A stretch of 64,000 bases of DNA from an uncultured Chloroflexota bacterium (GTDB taxonomy: Bacteria > Chloroflexota > Dehalococcoidia > Lucifugimonadales > UBA1127), in the NCBI GenBank assembly GCA_913045315.1, contig CAJWQJ010000003.1:1-64000 (forward strand), in the 5' to 3' direction. The notes under the pieces are model-generated. The model worked only from the letters and a program-made list of their open reading frames with translations, had not been told where the DNA came from and did no database searches. A program made the position numbers and the translations under genes. Of the stretch, positions 53,504 through 62,011 are shown in pieces. Each line of letters begins with the position of its first letter. Position 1 is the stretch's first letter.

Positions 53504-53535
53504 AAAAAAACCTCGCAAATTTTGCGAGGTTTTTT
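53504..53535 (-). terminator. intrinsic terminator in the pyr leader (attenuator)
   Basis: CCTCGCAAA (53511-53519) and TTTGCGAGG (53521-53529) form a GC-topped stem flanked by seven A on one side and six T on the other. On the minus strand the stem is followed by a U-run, so it stops transcripts before pyrR. It lies 44 bases before the pyrR start, with the PyrR target upstream. It is also nearly symmetrical and could end plus-strand RNA. Confidence 0.85.
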
Positions 53536-53564
53536 ATTTGTATTTTTCTTTTTAACACTTAGCT

Positions 53565-53578
53565 AGCCTCGCTGGACC
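53565..53578 (-). promoter_or_regulatory. PyrR-binding RNA site
   Basis: The leader RNA reads GGUCCAGCGAGGCU here, matching the known PyrR loop consensus ARUCCNGNGAGGYU at 13 of 14 positions. Flanking bases can pair to extend the stem (UUUAA upstream with UUAAA downstream). The GCGAGG inside this site is complementary to CCUCGC in the terminator's 5' arm, giving an antiterminator. PyrR binding would hold the site closed and release the terminator. Confidence 0.85.
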
Positions 53579-53598
53579 ACTTTAAAGTCTTAATAAAA

Positions 53599-53628
53599 AA
53601 TATAACATTTTTAACATATAAACATCAA
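53599..53628 (-). promoter_or_regulatory. promoter of the pyr operon
   Basis: On the minus strand TTGATG (53623-53628), an 18-base spacer and TATATT (53599-53604). The predicted start near 53592 is only about 14 bases before the PyrR site, as expected for an attenuator leader. Confidence 0.55.
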
Positions 53629-53681
53629 CTAAAAACTAAAAAATTTATTTGCAAATGCTTTAATGATGATAAAATGAAATG

Positions 53682-53687
53682 TATAAT
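53682..53687 (+). promoter_or_regulatory. -10 box of the eno promoter
   Basis: Perfect TATAAT on the plus strand about 100 bases before eno. There is no good -35 at the expected spacing. The rest of the 328-base gap between pyrR and eno is AT-rich and holds only the pyr leader elements. Confidence 0.35.
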
Positions 53688-53788
53688 CTAAATTAATAAA
53701 TGCGTAAATTTATTTTATTCCTTTGTTGGTTCTATTTTATTATTCTAGGGATAATTTATATTAAATTATTACTAATTTGGTGGAATTG

Positions 53789-55093
53789 ATGTCAAAGAAA
53801 TATAGTCAAGATATCCAACAAATAATAGGTCGTGAAATATTAGATTCTCGAGGAATTCCTACTGTATCTGTTGAGGTTCATCTGGGAGATGGTTCAATAG
53901 GTATTGCTTCTGTTCCTTCTGGGGCTAGCACTGGTCGCCACGAAGCTGTTGAACTTCGAGACGGTGATCCTGATCGATTTTTTGGGTCTGGAGTTCTGAA
54001 GGCAATTTTTAATATTAATACCACTATTAATACGAGTTTAGCTGGTTCTAATGCTTATGAACAAATCAATATTGATCAGAAGCTTATAGATTTGGATGGT
54101 ACGGAAAATAAGTCAAATCTTGGTGCTAATGCTACTTTGGGTGTTTCACTGGCTGTAGCTCAGGCCTCAGCTGTTTCGAAAAAAATTCCATTATATAAAT
54201 ATCTTGGTATGAAAGAAACAACAAACCTTCCTGTTCCACTTTTTAATATTCTTAATGGTGGTAAACATGCTCAAAACTCCACTGATTTTCAGGAATTCAT
54301 GATTGTTCCATTAGGGATTAATTCATTCCCTGATGCCTTACGTGCTGGTTCTGAAATTTATTATTCTTTGAAAAAATTTCTTAATTCTGAAGGGTTAGGT
54401 TCAAATGTTGGTGATGAGGGTGGTTTTGCTCCTTCTTTAAAAACCAACCGAGAAGCTCTTGAGGTTATAATGATTGCTATCAATAATGCTGGATATACAG
54501 CTGGAAAAGATATTTATTTGGCTTTGGATGTTGCTGCAACAGAATTATTTGAGGATGGTAAATATTTTCTCTCGAGAGAAATGAAATCATATAAGTCTCC
54601 TGAAATGGTTCAGTATTATAAAGAATTGATTGAAAACTTTCCTGTTATCAGTATTGAAGATGGAATGGCAGAAGATGATTGGGAAGGATGGAGTATGTTA
54701 ACTCAAATTATTGGCCATAAAGTTCAACTGGTGGGAGATGACCTCTTTACTACAAATACTGAAAGAATTCAAAAGGGGATCAATGAAAATTCAGCTAATT
54801 CGGTTTTGATAAAACTCAATCAGATAGGAACTCTTTCAGAGACTTTATCAGCTGTTAACATGACTCAAGCTGCAGGATGGAGTGCAATCATTAGTCATCG
54901 TTCAGGTGAAACAGAGGATACTTTTATAGCTGATCTTTCTGTATCTACATCCGCAGGTCAGATAAAAACCGGGGCACCTGCACGATCTGAACGGAACGCA
55001 AAATATAACCGATTGTTAAAAATTTCTAATGAAATTTACGACCACTCATCTTATGGAAGTAATGCGCTGGAGGCATTTTCGAAAAAGTTTTAA
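53789..55093 (+). CDS. eno: enolase
   Basis: A 434-residue enolase (2-phosphoglycerate to phosphoenolpyruvate). [13 protein letters not shown], the loop [17 protein letters not shown], the catalytic Glu in [11 protein letters not shown], metal ligands in [10 protein letters not shown] and [11 protein letters not shown], the catalytic Lys in [13 protein letters not shown], and [16 protein letters not shown] are all present. The ATG at 53789 is preferred over the TTG at 53777 because GGTGGA sits five bases before it. gapA follows 38 bases after. Confidence 0.96.
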   Translation: MSKKYSQDIQQIIGREILDSRGIPTVSVEVHLGDGSIGIASVPSGASTGRHEAVELRDGDPDRFFGSGVLKAIFNINTTINTSLAGSNAYEQINIDQKLIDLDGTENKSNLGANATLGVSLAVAQASAVSKKIPLYKYLGMKETTNLPVPLFNILNGGKHAQNSTDFQEFMIVPLGINSFPDALRAGSEIYYSLKKFLNSEGLGSNVGDEGGFAPSLKTNREALEVIMIAINNAGYTAGKDIYLALDVAATELFEDGKYFLSREMKSYKSPEMVQYYKELIENFPVISIEDGMAEDDWEGWSMLTQIIGHKVQLVGDDLFTTNTERIQKGINENSANSVLIKLNQIGTLSETLSAVNMTQAAGWSAIISHRSGETEDTFIADLSVSTSAGQIKTGAPARSERNAKYNRLLKISNEIYDHSSYGSNALEAFSKKF

Positions 55094-55131
55094 TTTGATA
55101 CCATATAATTATTATTACACGGGGGGTAATC

Positions 55132-56145
55132 GTGACAATAAAAATAGGGATTAATGGGTTTGGAAGAATTGGGCGACAAGTTTTCAAAGCGATTCAAGAT
55201 AGATATCCATCGAGTTTGCAGGTTGTAGCCGTTAATGATTTGACAAATACTAATACTAATGCACATCTGCTTAAATATGATACTAACTATGGGCGTTTTC
55301 CTGGAACTGTTGAAGCGACTGAGGATAGTCTTGTAGTTAACGGGAACACAATTCGTGTTCATTCTGAGCGGGATCCAGGACTAATACCATGGGGTGAATC
55401 AGGAGTCGAAATTGTTGTAGAGTCTACTGGTGTTTTTACGGATGCAAGTAAGGCACGTCTTCATGTGCATGATACTGTAAAAAAGGTTATTATTTCTGCG
55501 CCAGCTACTGGAGAGGATCTTACTGTAGTTTTAGGAGTGAATGAAGATAAATATGATCCTGCAAATCATCATGTTGTATCGAATGCATCTTGCACAACTA
55601 ATTGTGTTGCTCCTCTGGCAAAAGTTCTTAATGATTCTTTCGGCATTTCCAATGCGTTGATGTCAACTATTCATGCTTATACCAATGATCAAAGTATTTT
55701 GGATGTGGTTCATAGTGATTTGAGACGAGCTCGAGCAGCTGCTATGAATATTATACCTACAAGTACAGGTGCAGCTAGAGCAGTTGGAATAGTAATCCCT
55801 GAGTTACAAGGAAATATACATGGGATGGCATACAGAGTTCCTGTTTCATCAGTTTCGGTTACTGATCTTGTTGCCACGACCAATAAAAAAGTAAGTGTAG
55901 AAGATCTTAAAGAAGCATACGCACAAGCAGCTTCTGGTTCTTTAAAAGGGATACTTGACTACTGTGATGAACCTTTAGTCAGCAGTGATTTTAAAGAAGA
56001 TACTCATTCTTGTATATTTGATGCTCCAAGTGCTATGGTCATAGGTGACAATCTGGTAAAGGTAGTTGGATGGTACGATAATGAATGGGGATATTCTTGC
56101 AGAACAAGTGACTTGTGTGATTTTATAGCTCAAAAGGGCTTTTAG
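55132..56145 (+). CDS. gapA: glyceraldehyde-3-phosphate dehydrogenase, type I
   Basis: A 337-residue NAD-dependent [20 protein letters not shown] is the Rossmann start, the catalytic Cys is in [13 protein letters not shown], and [15 protein letters not shown] is the C-terminal signature. VNDLTN after the second strand suggests NAD specificity. GTG start with a strong GGGGGG before it. Forms a glycolytic pair with eno upstream. Confidence 0.96.
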   Translation: MTIKIGINGFGRIGRQVFKAIQDRYPSSLQVVAVNDLTNTNTNAHLLKYDTNYGRFPGTVEATEDSLVVNGNTIRVHSERDPGLIPWGESGVEIVVESTGVFTDASKARLHVHDTVKKVIISAPATGEDLTVVLGVNEDKYDPANHHVVSNASCTTNCVAPLAKVLNDSFGISNALMSTIHAYTNDQSILDVVHSDLRRARAAAMNIIPTSTGAARAVGIVIPELQGNIHGMAYRVPVSSVSVTDLVATTNKKVSVEDLKEAYAQAASGSLKGILDYCDEPLVSSDFKEDTHSCIFDAPSAMVIGDNLVKVVGWYDNEWGYSCRTSDLCDFIAQKGF

Positions 56146-56154
56146 GTTTACAAC

Positions 56155-58326
56155 TTGAAGTCAGACCTCCTGACTAAACTTAACAAGCAGCAATTATTGG
56201 CTGTAACTAATGATTCAGGACCTTTACTGGTAATTGCTGGCCCGGGAAGTGGTAAGACGCGTGTTATTGTTCATCGTGTCGCTTTTCTTATCAGTGAAAA
56301 ACAAGTAAAACCAGATGAAATAATGGTTGTTACTTTTACTAACAAGGCTTCCCGAGAACTTAAAGATCGATTGAATGGGTTGCTTGGTCAATATGATGCA
56401 TCAAGGATTATTTCTGGAACTTTCCATTCTATAGCATCCAAAATGCTGAGAATTAATGGAGATTCGATAGGTATTGCAAATAATTTCAGCATCTATGACA
56501 GAGAAGATCAGATTTCGATAGTTAGACAAGCATGTGAATTAGTGGAAGTTGATACAAAACGCTATAATCCCTCAATTTTCCTAAGTATAATCTCAAATGC
56601 TAAATCAAAAATGATTGATCCGATATTAAACCAAGCAACTTCAGATTCATTGTTTGATAAATTAGCAGCTAATGTTTATTTAGAATATGAAAAATTATTA
56701 CACGATAATCAAGCATTAGATTTTGATGATCTGCTTTTACGTGCATGTACTCTTTTTGAAAAATCACCATTGGTTCTTGCTGATCTCCAAAATCGAATAA
56801 AATATCTGCTTGTTGATGAATTTCAGGATACAAATTTTGTTCAATATAAATTTGCAAAACAATTGACAGGCGATAGTCAGAATATTTGTGTTGTGGGTGA
56901 CCCTGACCAATCTATTTATTCCTGGAGGAATGCTGATCTGAGGAATATATTGAATTTTCAAAAGGATTTCAAAAATTGCACTGTAGTAAAATTAGTCGAG
57001 AATTATCGGTCAACATCTAATATTCTTAATGCATCTCAAGCACTTATCAGCCAAAACAGTAATCGAATAACTAATGATATAGAAACTTATAATCCTGAAG
57101 GAACTCCGATCGAATTGCACGTGGCAGAAAATGAATATGATGAAGCAAGTATAATTACCGAAAAGATAAAAAAACTTAGATTGGAAGGGTTTTCCTATGA
57201 AAACTTTGCAGTTACCTATAGGGTTAATGCACAGTCAAGAGCTTTTGAAGAGGCTTTTGTAAGAAATGGAGTGCCATATAAATTAATTGGAGCATTGAAA
57301 TTTTATCAGAGAAGAGAAATCAAAGACATTATTGCGTATTTAAGAATTATTCAAAATTCCAATGATGATAATAGTATGCTTCGTGTTATCAATGTACCAC
57401 CAAGAGGAATTGGAGAACGAACAGTTACTGCCCTAAAAAATCTTGCAAATCTGAATGGTGATTCCGTATGTCATGCACTTCTAAATCTAGATGAAACTGT
57501 GTTGAATATTCATAAAACTGGAATTAAATCCCTGAAAAATTTTCAAGGAATTTTAAATGAAGTAATTGAAGAAAGCTTAAGCGATCACAGTTTGACCTCA
57601 TTACTGGATAAAATTTTATCTATCACTGGATATCGTGAACATATTTTGCGTGAACTCGAGGGTTCTGAGGAACGATGGGAAAATATTGGCGAATTAAGAT
57701 CTATAGCCGGACAATTCGACGATATTCAACCCAATGAAGCACTTAATGCATTTTTAGACCAAGTTGCATTAGTGACTGCTGAAGATGATCCATCTAGTGA
57801 TTCTAATGAATCTGTTACTCTTATTACTTTGCATCAAACAAAAGGGTTAGAATTTCCAGTAGTTTTTATACCTGGGCTTGAGGAAGGATTGTTACCTCAT
57901 AGTAGATCCATGGATAGTTTTGATGAGATTGAAGAAGAACGACGTCTTTTCTATGTAGGGATAACACGAGCAATTTCAAATTTGTATTTGTCTTGGTCAA
58001 AATACAGAACAATTTTTGGAACTACTACTCGAACAATAAGATCTCAGTTTGTAGACAATATCCCAGAGAATCTATTGAAGATCGTAAATACCAATAAATT
58101 TCAACTTGAAGAAAGATCTTTTACAAAGACAACAAACTTGTTCGATCAGCAAAATTTATTGCCTACAATTAACGAGGGAGATAAAGTTGAACATTTTAAA
58201 TTTGGCAAAGGTGTAGTTGTCCAGACAATTCCAAGATCTGGGGATTTTGAAATTGTTGTAGCCTTTAAAGTTAATGGAATTAAGCATCTTCTTTCTTCTG
58301 TAGCAAAACTAAAGGTTCTTGAGTAA
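56155..58326 (+). CDS. pcrA: ATP-dependent DNA helicase PcrA/UvrD
   Basis: Superfamily 1A helicase, 723 residues. Q motif LNKQQLLAV, Walker A AGPGSGKTRVI, Ia TFTNKASRELKDRL, Walker B LLVDEFQDTN, III VGDPDQSIYSWRNA, IV ENYRST, V TLHQTKGLEFPVVF and VI YVGITRA are all present. The last 50 residues (GDKVEHFKFGKGVVV) are the Tudor-like tail of PcrA that binds RNA polymerase. TTG start nine bases after AGG. Works in excision repair and clearing of stalled complexes. Confidence 0.95.
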   Translation: MKSDLLTKLNKQQLLAVTNDSGPLLVIAGPGSGKTRVIVHRVAFLISEKQVKPDEIMVVTFTNKASRELKDRLNGLLGQYDASRIISGTFHSIASKMLRINGDSIGIANNFSIYDREDQISIVRQACELVEVDTKRYNPSIFLSIISNAKSKMIDPILNQATSDSLFDKLAANVYLEYEKLLHDNQALDFDDLLLRACTLFEKSPLVLADLQNRIKYLLVDEFQDTNFVQYKFAKQLTGDSQNICVVGDPDQSIYSWRNADLRNILNFQKDFKNCTVVKLVENYRSTSNILNASQALISQNSNRITNDIETYNPEGTPIELHVAENEYDEASIITEKIKKLRLEGFSYENFAVTYRVNAQSRAFEEAFVRNGVPYKLIGALKFYQRREIKDIIAYLRIIQNSNDDNSMLRVINVPPRGIGERTVTALKNLANLNGDSVCHALLNLDETVLNIHKTGIKSLKNFQGILNEVIEESLSDHSLTSLLDKILSITGYREHILRELEGSEERWENIGELRSIAGQFDDIQPNEALNAFLDQVALVTAEDDPSSDSNESVTLITLHQTKGLEFPVVFIPGLEEGLLPHSRSMDSFDEIEEERRLFYVGITRAISNLYLSWSKYRTIFGTTTRTIRSQFVDNIPENLLKIVNTNKFQLEERSFTKTTNLFDQQNLLPTINEGDKVEHFKFGKGVVVQTIPRSGDFEIVVAFKVNGIKHLLSSVAKLKVLE

Positions 58327-58334
58327 AGGTATTT

Positions 58335-59279
58335 ATGAATAGAAATGATTTGTTTGTAAATAGTGGAAATGGTATGGTTTTTCACCAACAAAAAAGTTGG
58401 TCAGAATCATTTGAAATATTTGGCATGTCATTAAATTACAAACAGATTGGGAATTTTGCTATTGTGCTTGGATCTCCATGGAATGTTTCTGGTGAATTTA
58501 TTACTAATTTTGAGCAATTTTGTAATAAATCTAAATTGATACCAGTTTTCTGTGGTATCAATTCTATAAGCAAGAATTTTTTTGATAAACGGAATTATCA
58601 GATATTAAAATTGGGTGATGAAGCTATTATAGATTTGCCTTCAATGGATTTAAAAGGAAGACAATGGAGATCCTCTCGATCTGCTTTAAATAGAGCAAAA
58701 AAAAATAAATTAACATTCCAATGGGTAAAGTCTAACAAGCGTAATGCAATTATAAATGAAATATGCAAAATTTCTGACGAATGGTTGCAAAAACGTTCAC
58801 TACCTGAACTTGGATTTGTTATGGGAACTTTTCAGGATGCTCGCAAGTCAGATTTACTAGCAATAGCTCGTGAATCTGATGGTACCATTTGTGGGTTTGC
58901 TACATGGAACCCTATTCCTGGTTCGCAAGGCTGGATGTTGGATCTTATGAGAAGTAAAGATAATGTAATGAATGGATTAAATGATTTTTTACTTACTAAG
59001 TCGCTGTTATTTTTTCAAAAATCAGGTTGTTCTATTGCTAGTTTAGGAGGAGTTCCTCTTTCGAATTGGAATTCAGAAAATCAGGGAATTACTCGAAAAT
59101 TCATGGATATTATTTTTGAATATTGTAATATTGTTTACCCATTTAAAAGGTTGTGGAATTTCAAAGAAAAATTTAATCCTCACTGGCAACCTATGTATTT
59201 GGCAATCGGTTCAAAAGGATCGAAAATATTACCTTTATTAGCGGTTTTTCGAGCCTGTATTTTGCCTAAGTCTAATTAG
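58335..59279 (+). CDS. stand-alone MprF C-terminal-like (DUF2156) protein
   Basis: 314 residues resembling the cytosolic aminoacyl-transfer domain of MprF, which moves an amino acid from aminoacyl-tRNA to phosphatidylglycerol. Landmarks: LGDEAIIDLPSMDLKGRQWR, RSALNRAKKNKLTFQW, EWLQKRSLPELGFVMGTF, WMLDLMRSKDNVMNGLNDFL and the closing KFNPHWQPMYLAI. This is a two-GNAT-fold arrangement. The membrane flippase half of MprF is missing, so it may modify lipids or another acceptor in the cytosol. It starts nine bases after pcrA. Confidence 0.8.
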   Translation: MNRNDLFVNSGNGMVFHQQKSWSESFEIFGMSLNYKQIGNFAIVLGSPWNVSGEFITNFEQFCNKSKLIPVFCGINSISKNFFDKRNYQILKLGDEAIIDLPSMDLKGRQWRSSRSALNRAKKNKLTFQWVKSNKRNAIINEICKISDEWLQKRSLPELGFVMGTFQDARKSDLLAIARESDGTICGFATWNPIPGSQGWMLDLMRSKDNVMNGLNDFLLTKSLLFFQKSGCSIASLGGVPLSNWNSENQGITRKFMDIIFEYCNIVYPFKRLWNFKEKFNPHWQPMYLAIGSKGSKILPLLAVFRACILPKSN

Positions 59280-59289
59280 AATATTTATT

Positions 59290-60936
59290 TTAGTATTCGC
59301 CAAATACAGTTCTTAAAGAATCCATCATTTCACCAAGAGTAGCTAATGCTTCTACAGATTGAATTAAAGCTGGCATAACATTTTTTTGAGATTTTGCTAC
59401 TTTTTCTAGATCATTTAAGGCTCGGGAGACTGCTTTATTGTCCCGTGTGCGTTTTAGTTCATTAAGTCGATGGATTTGTTCATTTTTACCTTCCTCATCG
59501 ACTTTCAGTAGAGGTATTTCAATCATATCGTCAGTGGTATATTTGTTTACTCCGACTATAACACGTTCTCTGGATTCAAGTTGTCGTTGCAATTGATATG
59601 ATGATTCTGCAATTTCTTGTACAATGTAGTTATTGTTTATACAGGCAATAATTCCACCATGGGCATCTATTTTTTTAAAATACTCTATGGAATTCTCTTC
59701 CATTTTGTTAGTGAGATTTTCAATGAAATAACTACCACCTAAAGGGTCAACAGTATTCGCAACACCTGTTTCTTCGGCAATTACTTGTTGAGTTCTTAGT
59801 GCAGTAAGAACAGCTTCTTCTGATGGCAATGCCCAAGCTTCATCTAATGAATTTGTATGTAAGGATTGAGTTCCAGCTAATACTGCTGCAAGTGCTTGAA
59901 TGGCTACTCTTGCAACGTTTAGATTTGGTTGCTGAGCAGTGAGGGATGCTCCAGCAGTTTGGGCATGGCATCTAAGACGTAATGTTCTTGGATCTGTTGC
60001 GTGATATTTTTCTTTTAATGTTTTGGCCCAAATTCTTCGAGCTGCTCTCATTTTTGCTATTTCCTCAAAGAAATCCATCTCGACATTCCAAAAAAAGCTG
60101 ATTCGTGGTCCGAATTCATCAATTTTAAGACCTCTTTCAATGGCCCATTCAATATATTCAAAACCATCAGCTAATGTAAAAGCTAACTCTTGAACTGCTG
60201 TCGAACCAGCTTCTCTCATGTGATAACCACTTACACTTATAGGGTTCCATTTTGGCATTTCTTTTGTTGCAAATTCGATTGTATCTGTAACTAGTCTCAT
60301 CGAAGGATTGGGAGGAAAAATATACTCATTCTGTGCGTGATATTCTTTAAGAATGTCATTTTGGAGAGTTCCTCCAAGGTTAGCTATATTAATTCCTTGT
60401 TTTTGAGCTGCAACTATATACATTGCCCATATAATTGCTGCTGGACTGTTAATTGTCATGGATGTTGTGATGGATTCAAGGGGGATACCTTCGAATAATT
60501 CTTGCATATCCCATAGTGAAGATACTGCGACACCACATTTACCAAACTCTCCAGCGGCACGTTCATCATCAGTATCGTAGCCGTATAATGTTGGCATATC
60601 AAATGCAGTACTTAACCCAGATTCACCATTAGCTAATAAGAATTTAAATCTTTCATTTGTGTCTTTCGGAGTTCCAAATCCTGCAAACATTCTCATCGTC
60701 CAGGTTTTACCTCGATATCCTGAAGCGTGTACGCCTCTTGTGAAAGGAAATTCTCCTGGAAAACCGATTTGTTCAAGATACTTAGAGACATCTATGCTTT
60801 TAGGTGTGTATAAATTTTCCATAGGAAGTCCTGATAAGGTTTGATATAGACGTTGTTCTTGATTTGAATTACTAATCGCGTCTAACCAATCTTTTTCAGA
60901 AGGTTCAATTTCTTCCCATGGATATTGATTATTCAA
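59290..60936 (-). CDS. acyl-CoA mutase large subunit, isobutyryl-CoA-mutase-type specificity
   Basis: A 548-residue TIM-barrel half of a B12-dependent acyl-CoA mutase; there is no B12-binding domain, so a separate small subunit is needed and none is in the window. Two specificity positions can be read. The residue matching Y89 of methylmalonyl-CoA mutase is F84 (MRMFAGFG), and that matching R207 is Q202 (AQNEYIFPP). Phe plus Gln is the pair of isobutyryl-CoA mutase; methylmalonyl mutase has Tyr/Arg and 2-hydroxyisobutyryl mutase Ile/Gln. The distance of 118 residues between the two sites is preserved. Likely interconverts isobutyryl- and butyryl-CoA. Start ATG at 60936. Confidence 0.85.
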   Translation of the reverse strand: MNNQYPWEEIEPSEKDWLDAISNSNQEQRLYQTLSGLPMENLYTPKSIDVSKYLEQIGFPGEFPFTRGVHASGYRGKTWTMRMFAGFGTPKDTNERFKFLLANGESGLSTAFDMPTLYGYDTDDERAAGEFGKCGVAVSSLWDMQELFEGIPLESITTSMTINSPAAIIWAMYIVAAQKQGINIANLGGTLQNDILKEYHAQNEYIFPPNPSMRLVTDTIEFATKEMPKWNPISVSGYHMREAGSTAVQELAFTLADGFEYIEWAIERGLKIDEFGPRISFFWNVEMDFFEEIAKMRAARRIWAKTLKEKYHATDPRTLRLRCHAQTAGASLTAQQPNLNVARVAIQALAAVLAGTQSLHTNSLDEAWALPSEEAVLTALRTQQVIAEETGVANTVDPLGGSYFIENLTNKMEENSIEYFKKIDAHGGIIACINNNYIVQEIAESSYQLQRQLESRERVIVGVNKYTTDDMIEIPLLKVDEEGKNEQIHRLNELKRTRDNKAVSRALNDLEKVAKSQKNVMPALIQSVEALATLGEMMDSLRTVFGEY

Positions 60937-60989
60937 TGCTGATCACACTTTTTTGTTTCTGCAAGATTTATTGATAAGTATAAAAGATA

Positions 60990-61064
60990 TGGACCGGAAG
61001 AGGGGATTCGAACCCCCGGCCTCCTCCTTGGCAAGGAGGCGTTCTACCACTGAACTACTTCCGG
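60990..61064 (-). tRNA. tRNA-Gly (GCC)
   Basis: Minus-strand cloverleaf: acceptor CTTCCGG pairing as an AT/GC stem with CCGGAAG, anticodon stem CCTCC/GGAGG around TTGCCAA (anticodon GCC), T-arm GGGGG TTCGAAT CCCCT, discriminator T as usual for bacterial tRNA-Gly. CCA is encoded at 60990-60992. Confidence 0.95.
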
Positions 61065-61075
61065 TCGGAATAGTA

Positions 61076-61105
61076 ATTATAATTTGGGCATTCGTAAAGG
61101 GTCAA
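61076..61105 (-). promoter_or_regulatory. tRNA-Gly promoter
   Basis: TTGACC (61100-61105), 18 bases, TATAAT (61076-61081) on the minus strand. The predicted start is a few bases before the mature 5' end at 61064. Confidence 0.65.
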
Positions 61106-61124
61106 CAAATATTCCTTAGTTTAC

Positions 61125-61943
61125 TTAGTTCAGTTTAAACGATGCAGGTTCTTCAGTAACTAAACCGTCTTTGATTAATTTTGCCAAGTGAGTCCTGACA
61201 TTTCTTTCCGCTGCATCGCGCAAACCTTTTTTTAGGTTTCTGGGATAGATATCACTTACAATTTCTTTAGTGTTCGTGATTCCTTTTTTTAGAGATTCCA
61301 TAACCTCTTTTTCCCTTTGCTCTCTATGGTTTATGTACCATGATACCAATTGTCCTCCTCTTGGTGGAGATACTATTTTTCCATGTGCAGGGCATATGGT
61401 TGTATGTTTAAATTTAGAAAGTAATCGCAATGATTTCATATAATTATATAAGTCTTGAACTGTTGAAGAAGAAGAACCCAAAATAGAATCACCAGTAAAC
61501 ATAACTTTATCTTTTCTAAGATAGTAACATACATGATCTACTTCATGGCCGGGAGTAAATAATGCTCGTAAAGTAACATCATCGATATGGAGTAATTCGC
61601 GGGATTTAAGAGGGATTACATTTTCCTCACCAACTATTTTTTGAAGCTTTTTTACTAATTTTGGATGACATCTAACTGGGCACTGAAATTCTTCGTGTAG
61701 TCTATCTAATCCACCTATGTGGTCAAAATGACCATGAGTGATCAGGATTGAAGTAATTTGTGGGCTACCCAATTCTTTGTGAAAATCAAGAATTCTTTTT
61801 AACCATTCTTTTTCATGGTCTCCAGTATCGATAAGAATCATTTCTTTTTTTGGGTTTCCTACGAAACAGTTATTACTTCCACCTGGATGCGCTGTTGCCC
61901 CATCATCGTAGTGCATAACCCAAACATGATCAGTGACTTGCAT
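61125..61943 (-). CDS. MBL-fold metallo-hydrolase
   Basis: About 272 residues of metallo-beta-lactamase fold. The metal motif HxHxDH is in ILITHGHFDHIGG, with further ligands in LFTPGHEVDH, FTGDSILG and CPAHGK. The C-terminal helical part, ending in a winged-helix-like segment (ERNVRTHLAKLIKDGLV), matches the LACTB2 group, whose human member is an RNase; other members are glyoxalase-like hydrolases. The ATG at 61943 is chosen for GGGGG eight bases before it. Substrate unknown. Confidence 0.8.
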   Translation of the reverse strand: MQVTDHVWVMHYDDGATAHPGGSNNCFVGNPKKEMILIDTGDHEKEWLKRILDFHKELGSPQITSILITHGHFDHIGGLDRLHEEFQCPVRCHPKLVKKLQKIVGEENVIPLKSRELLHIDDVTLRALFTPGHEVDHVCYYLRKDKVMFTGDSILGSSSSTVQDLYNYMKSLRLLSKFKHTTICPAHGKIVSPPRGGQLVSWYINHREQREKEVMESLKKGITNTKEIVSDIYPRNLKKGLRDAAERNVRTHLAKLIKDGLVTEEPASFKLN

Positions 61944-62011
61944 TCTATAATCCCCCAAATTTTCTAACGAGTATACATCAGTGTTTTTCTTTCGAAAACC
62001 TGAAAAAAAAT

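Noticed and set aside
53504-53535. Hairpin as an ordinary end-of-gene terminator
   Set aside because: No gene ends here; it lies between divergent pyrR and eno, downstream of a PyrR site whose sequence pairs with its arm, so it is best read as an attenuator.
59290-60936. Methylmalonyl-CoA mutase as the name for this gene
   Set aside because: The residues that define methylmalonyl specificity (Tyr and Arg) are Phe and Gln here.
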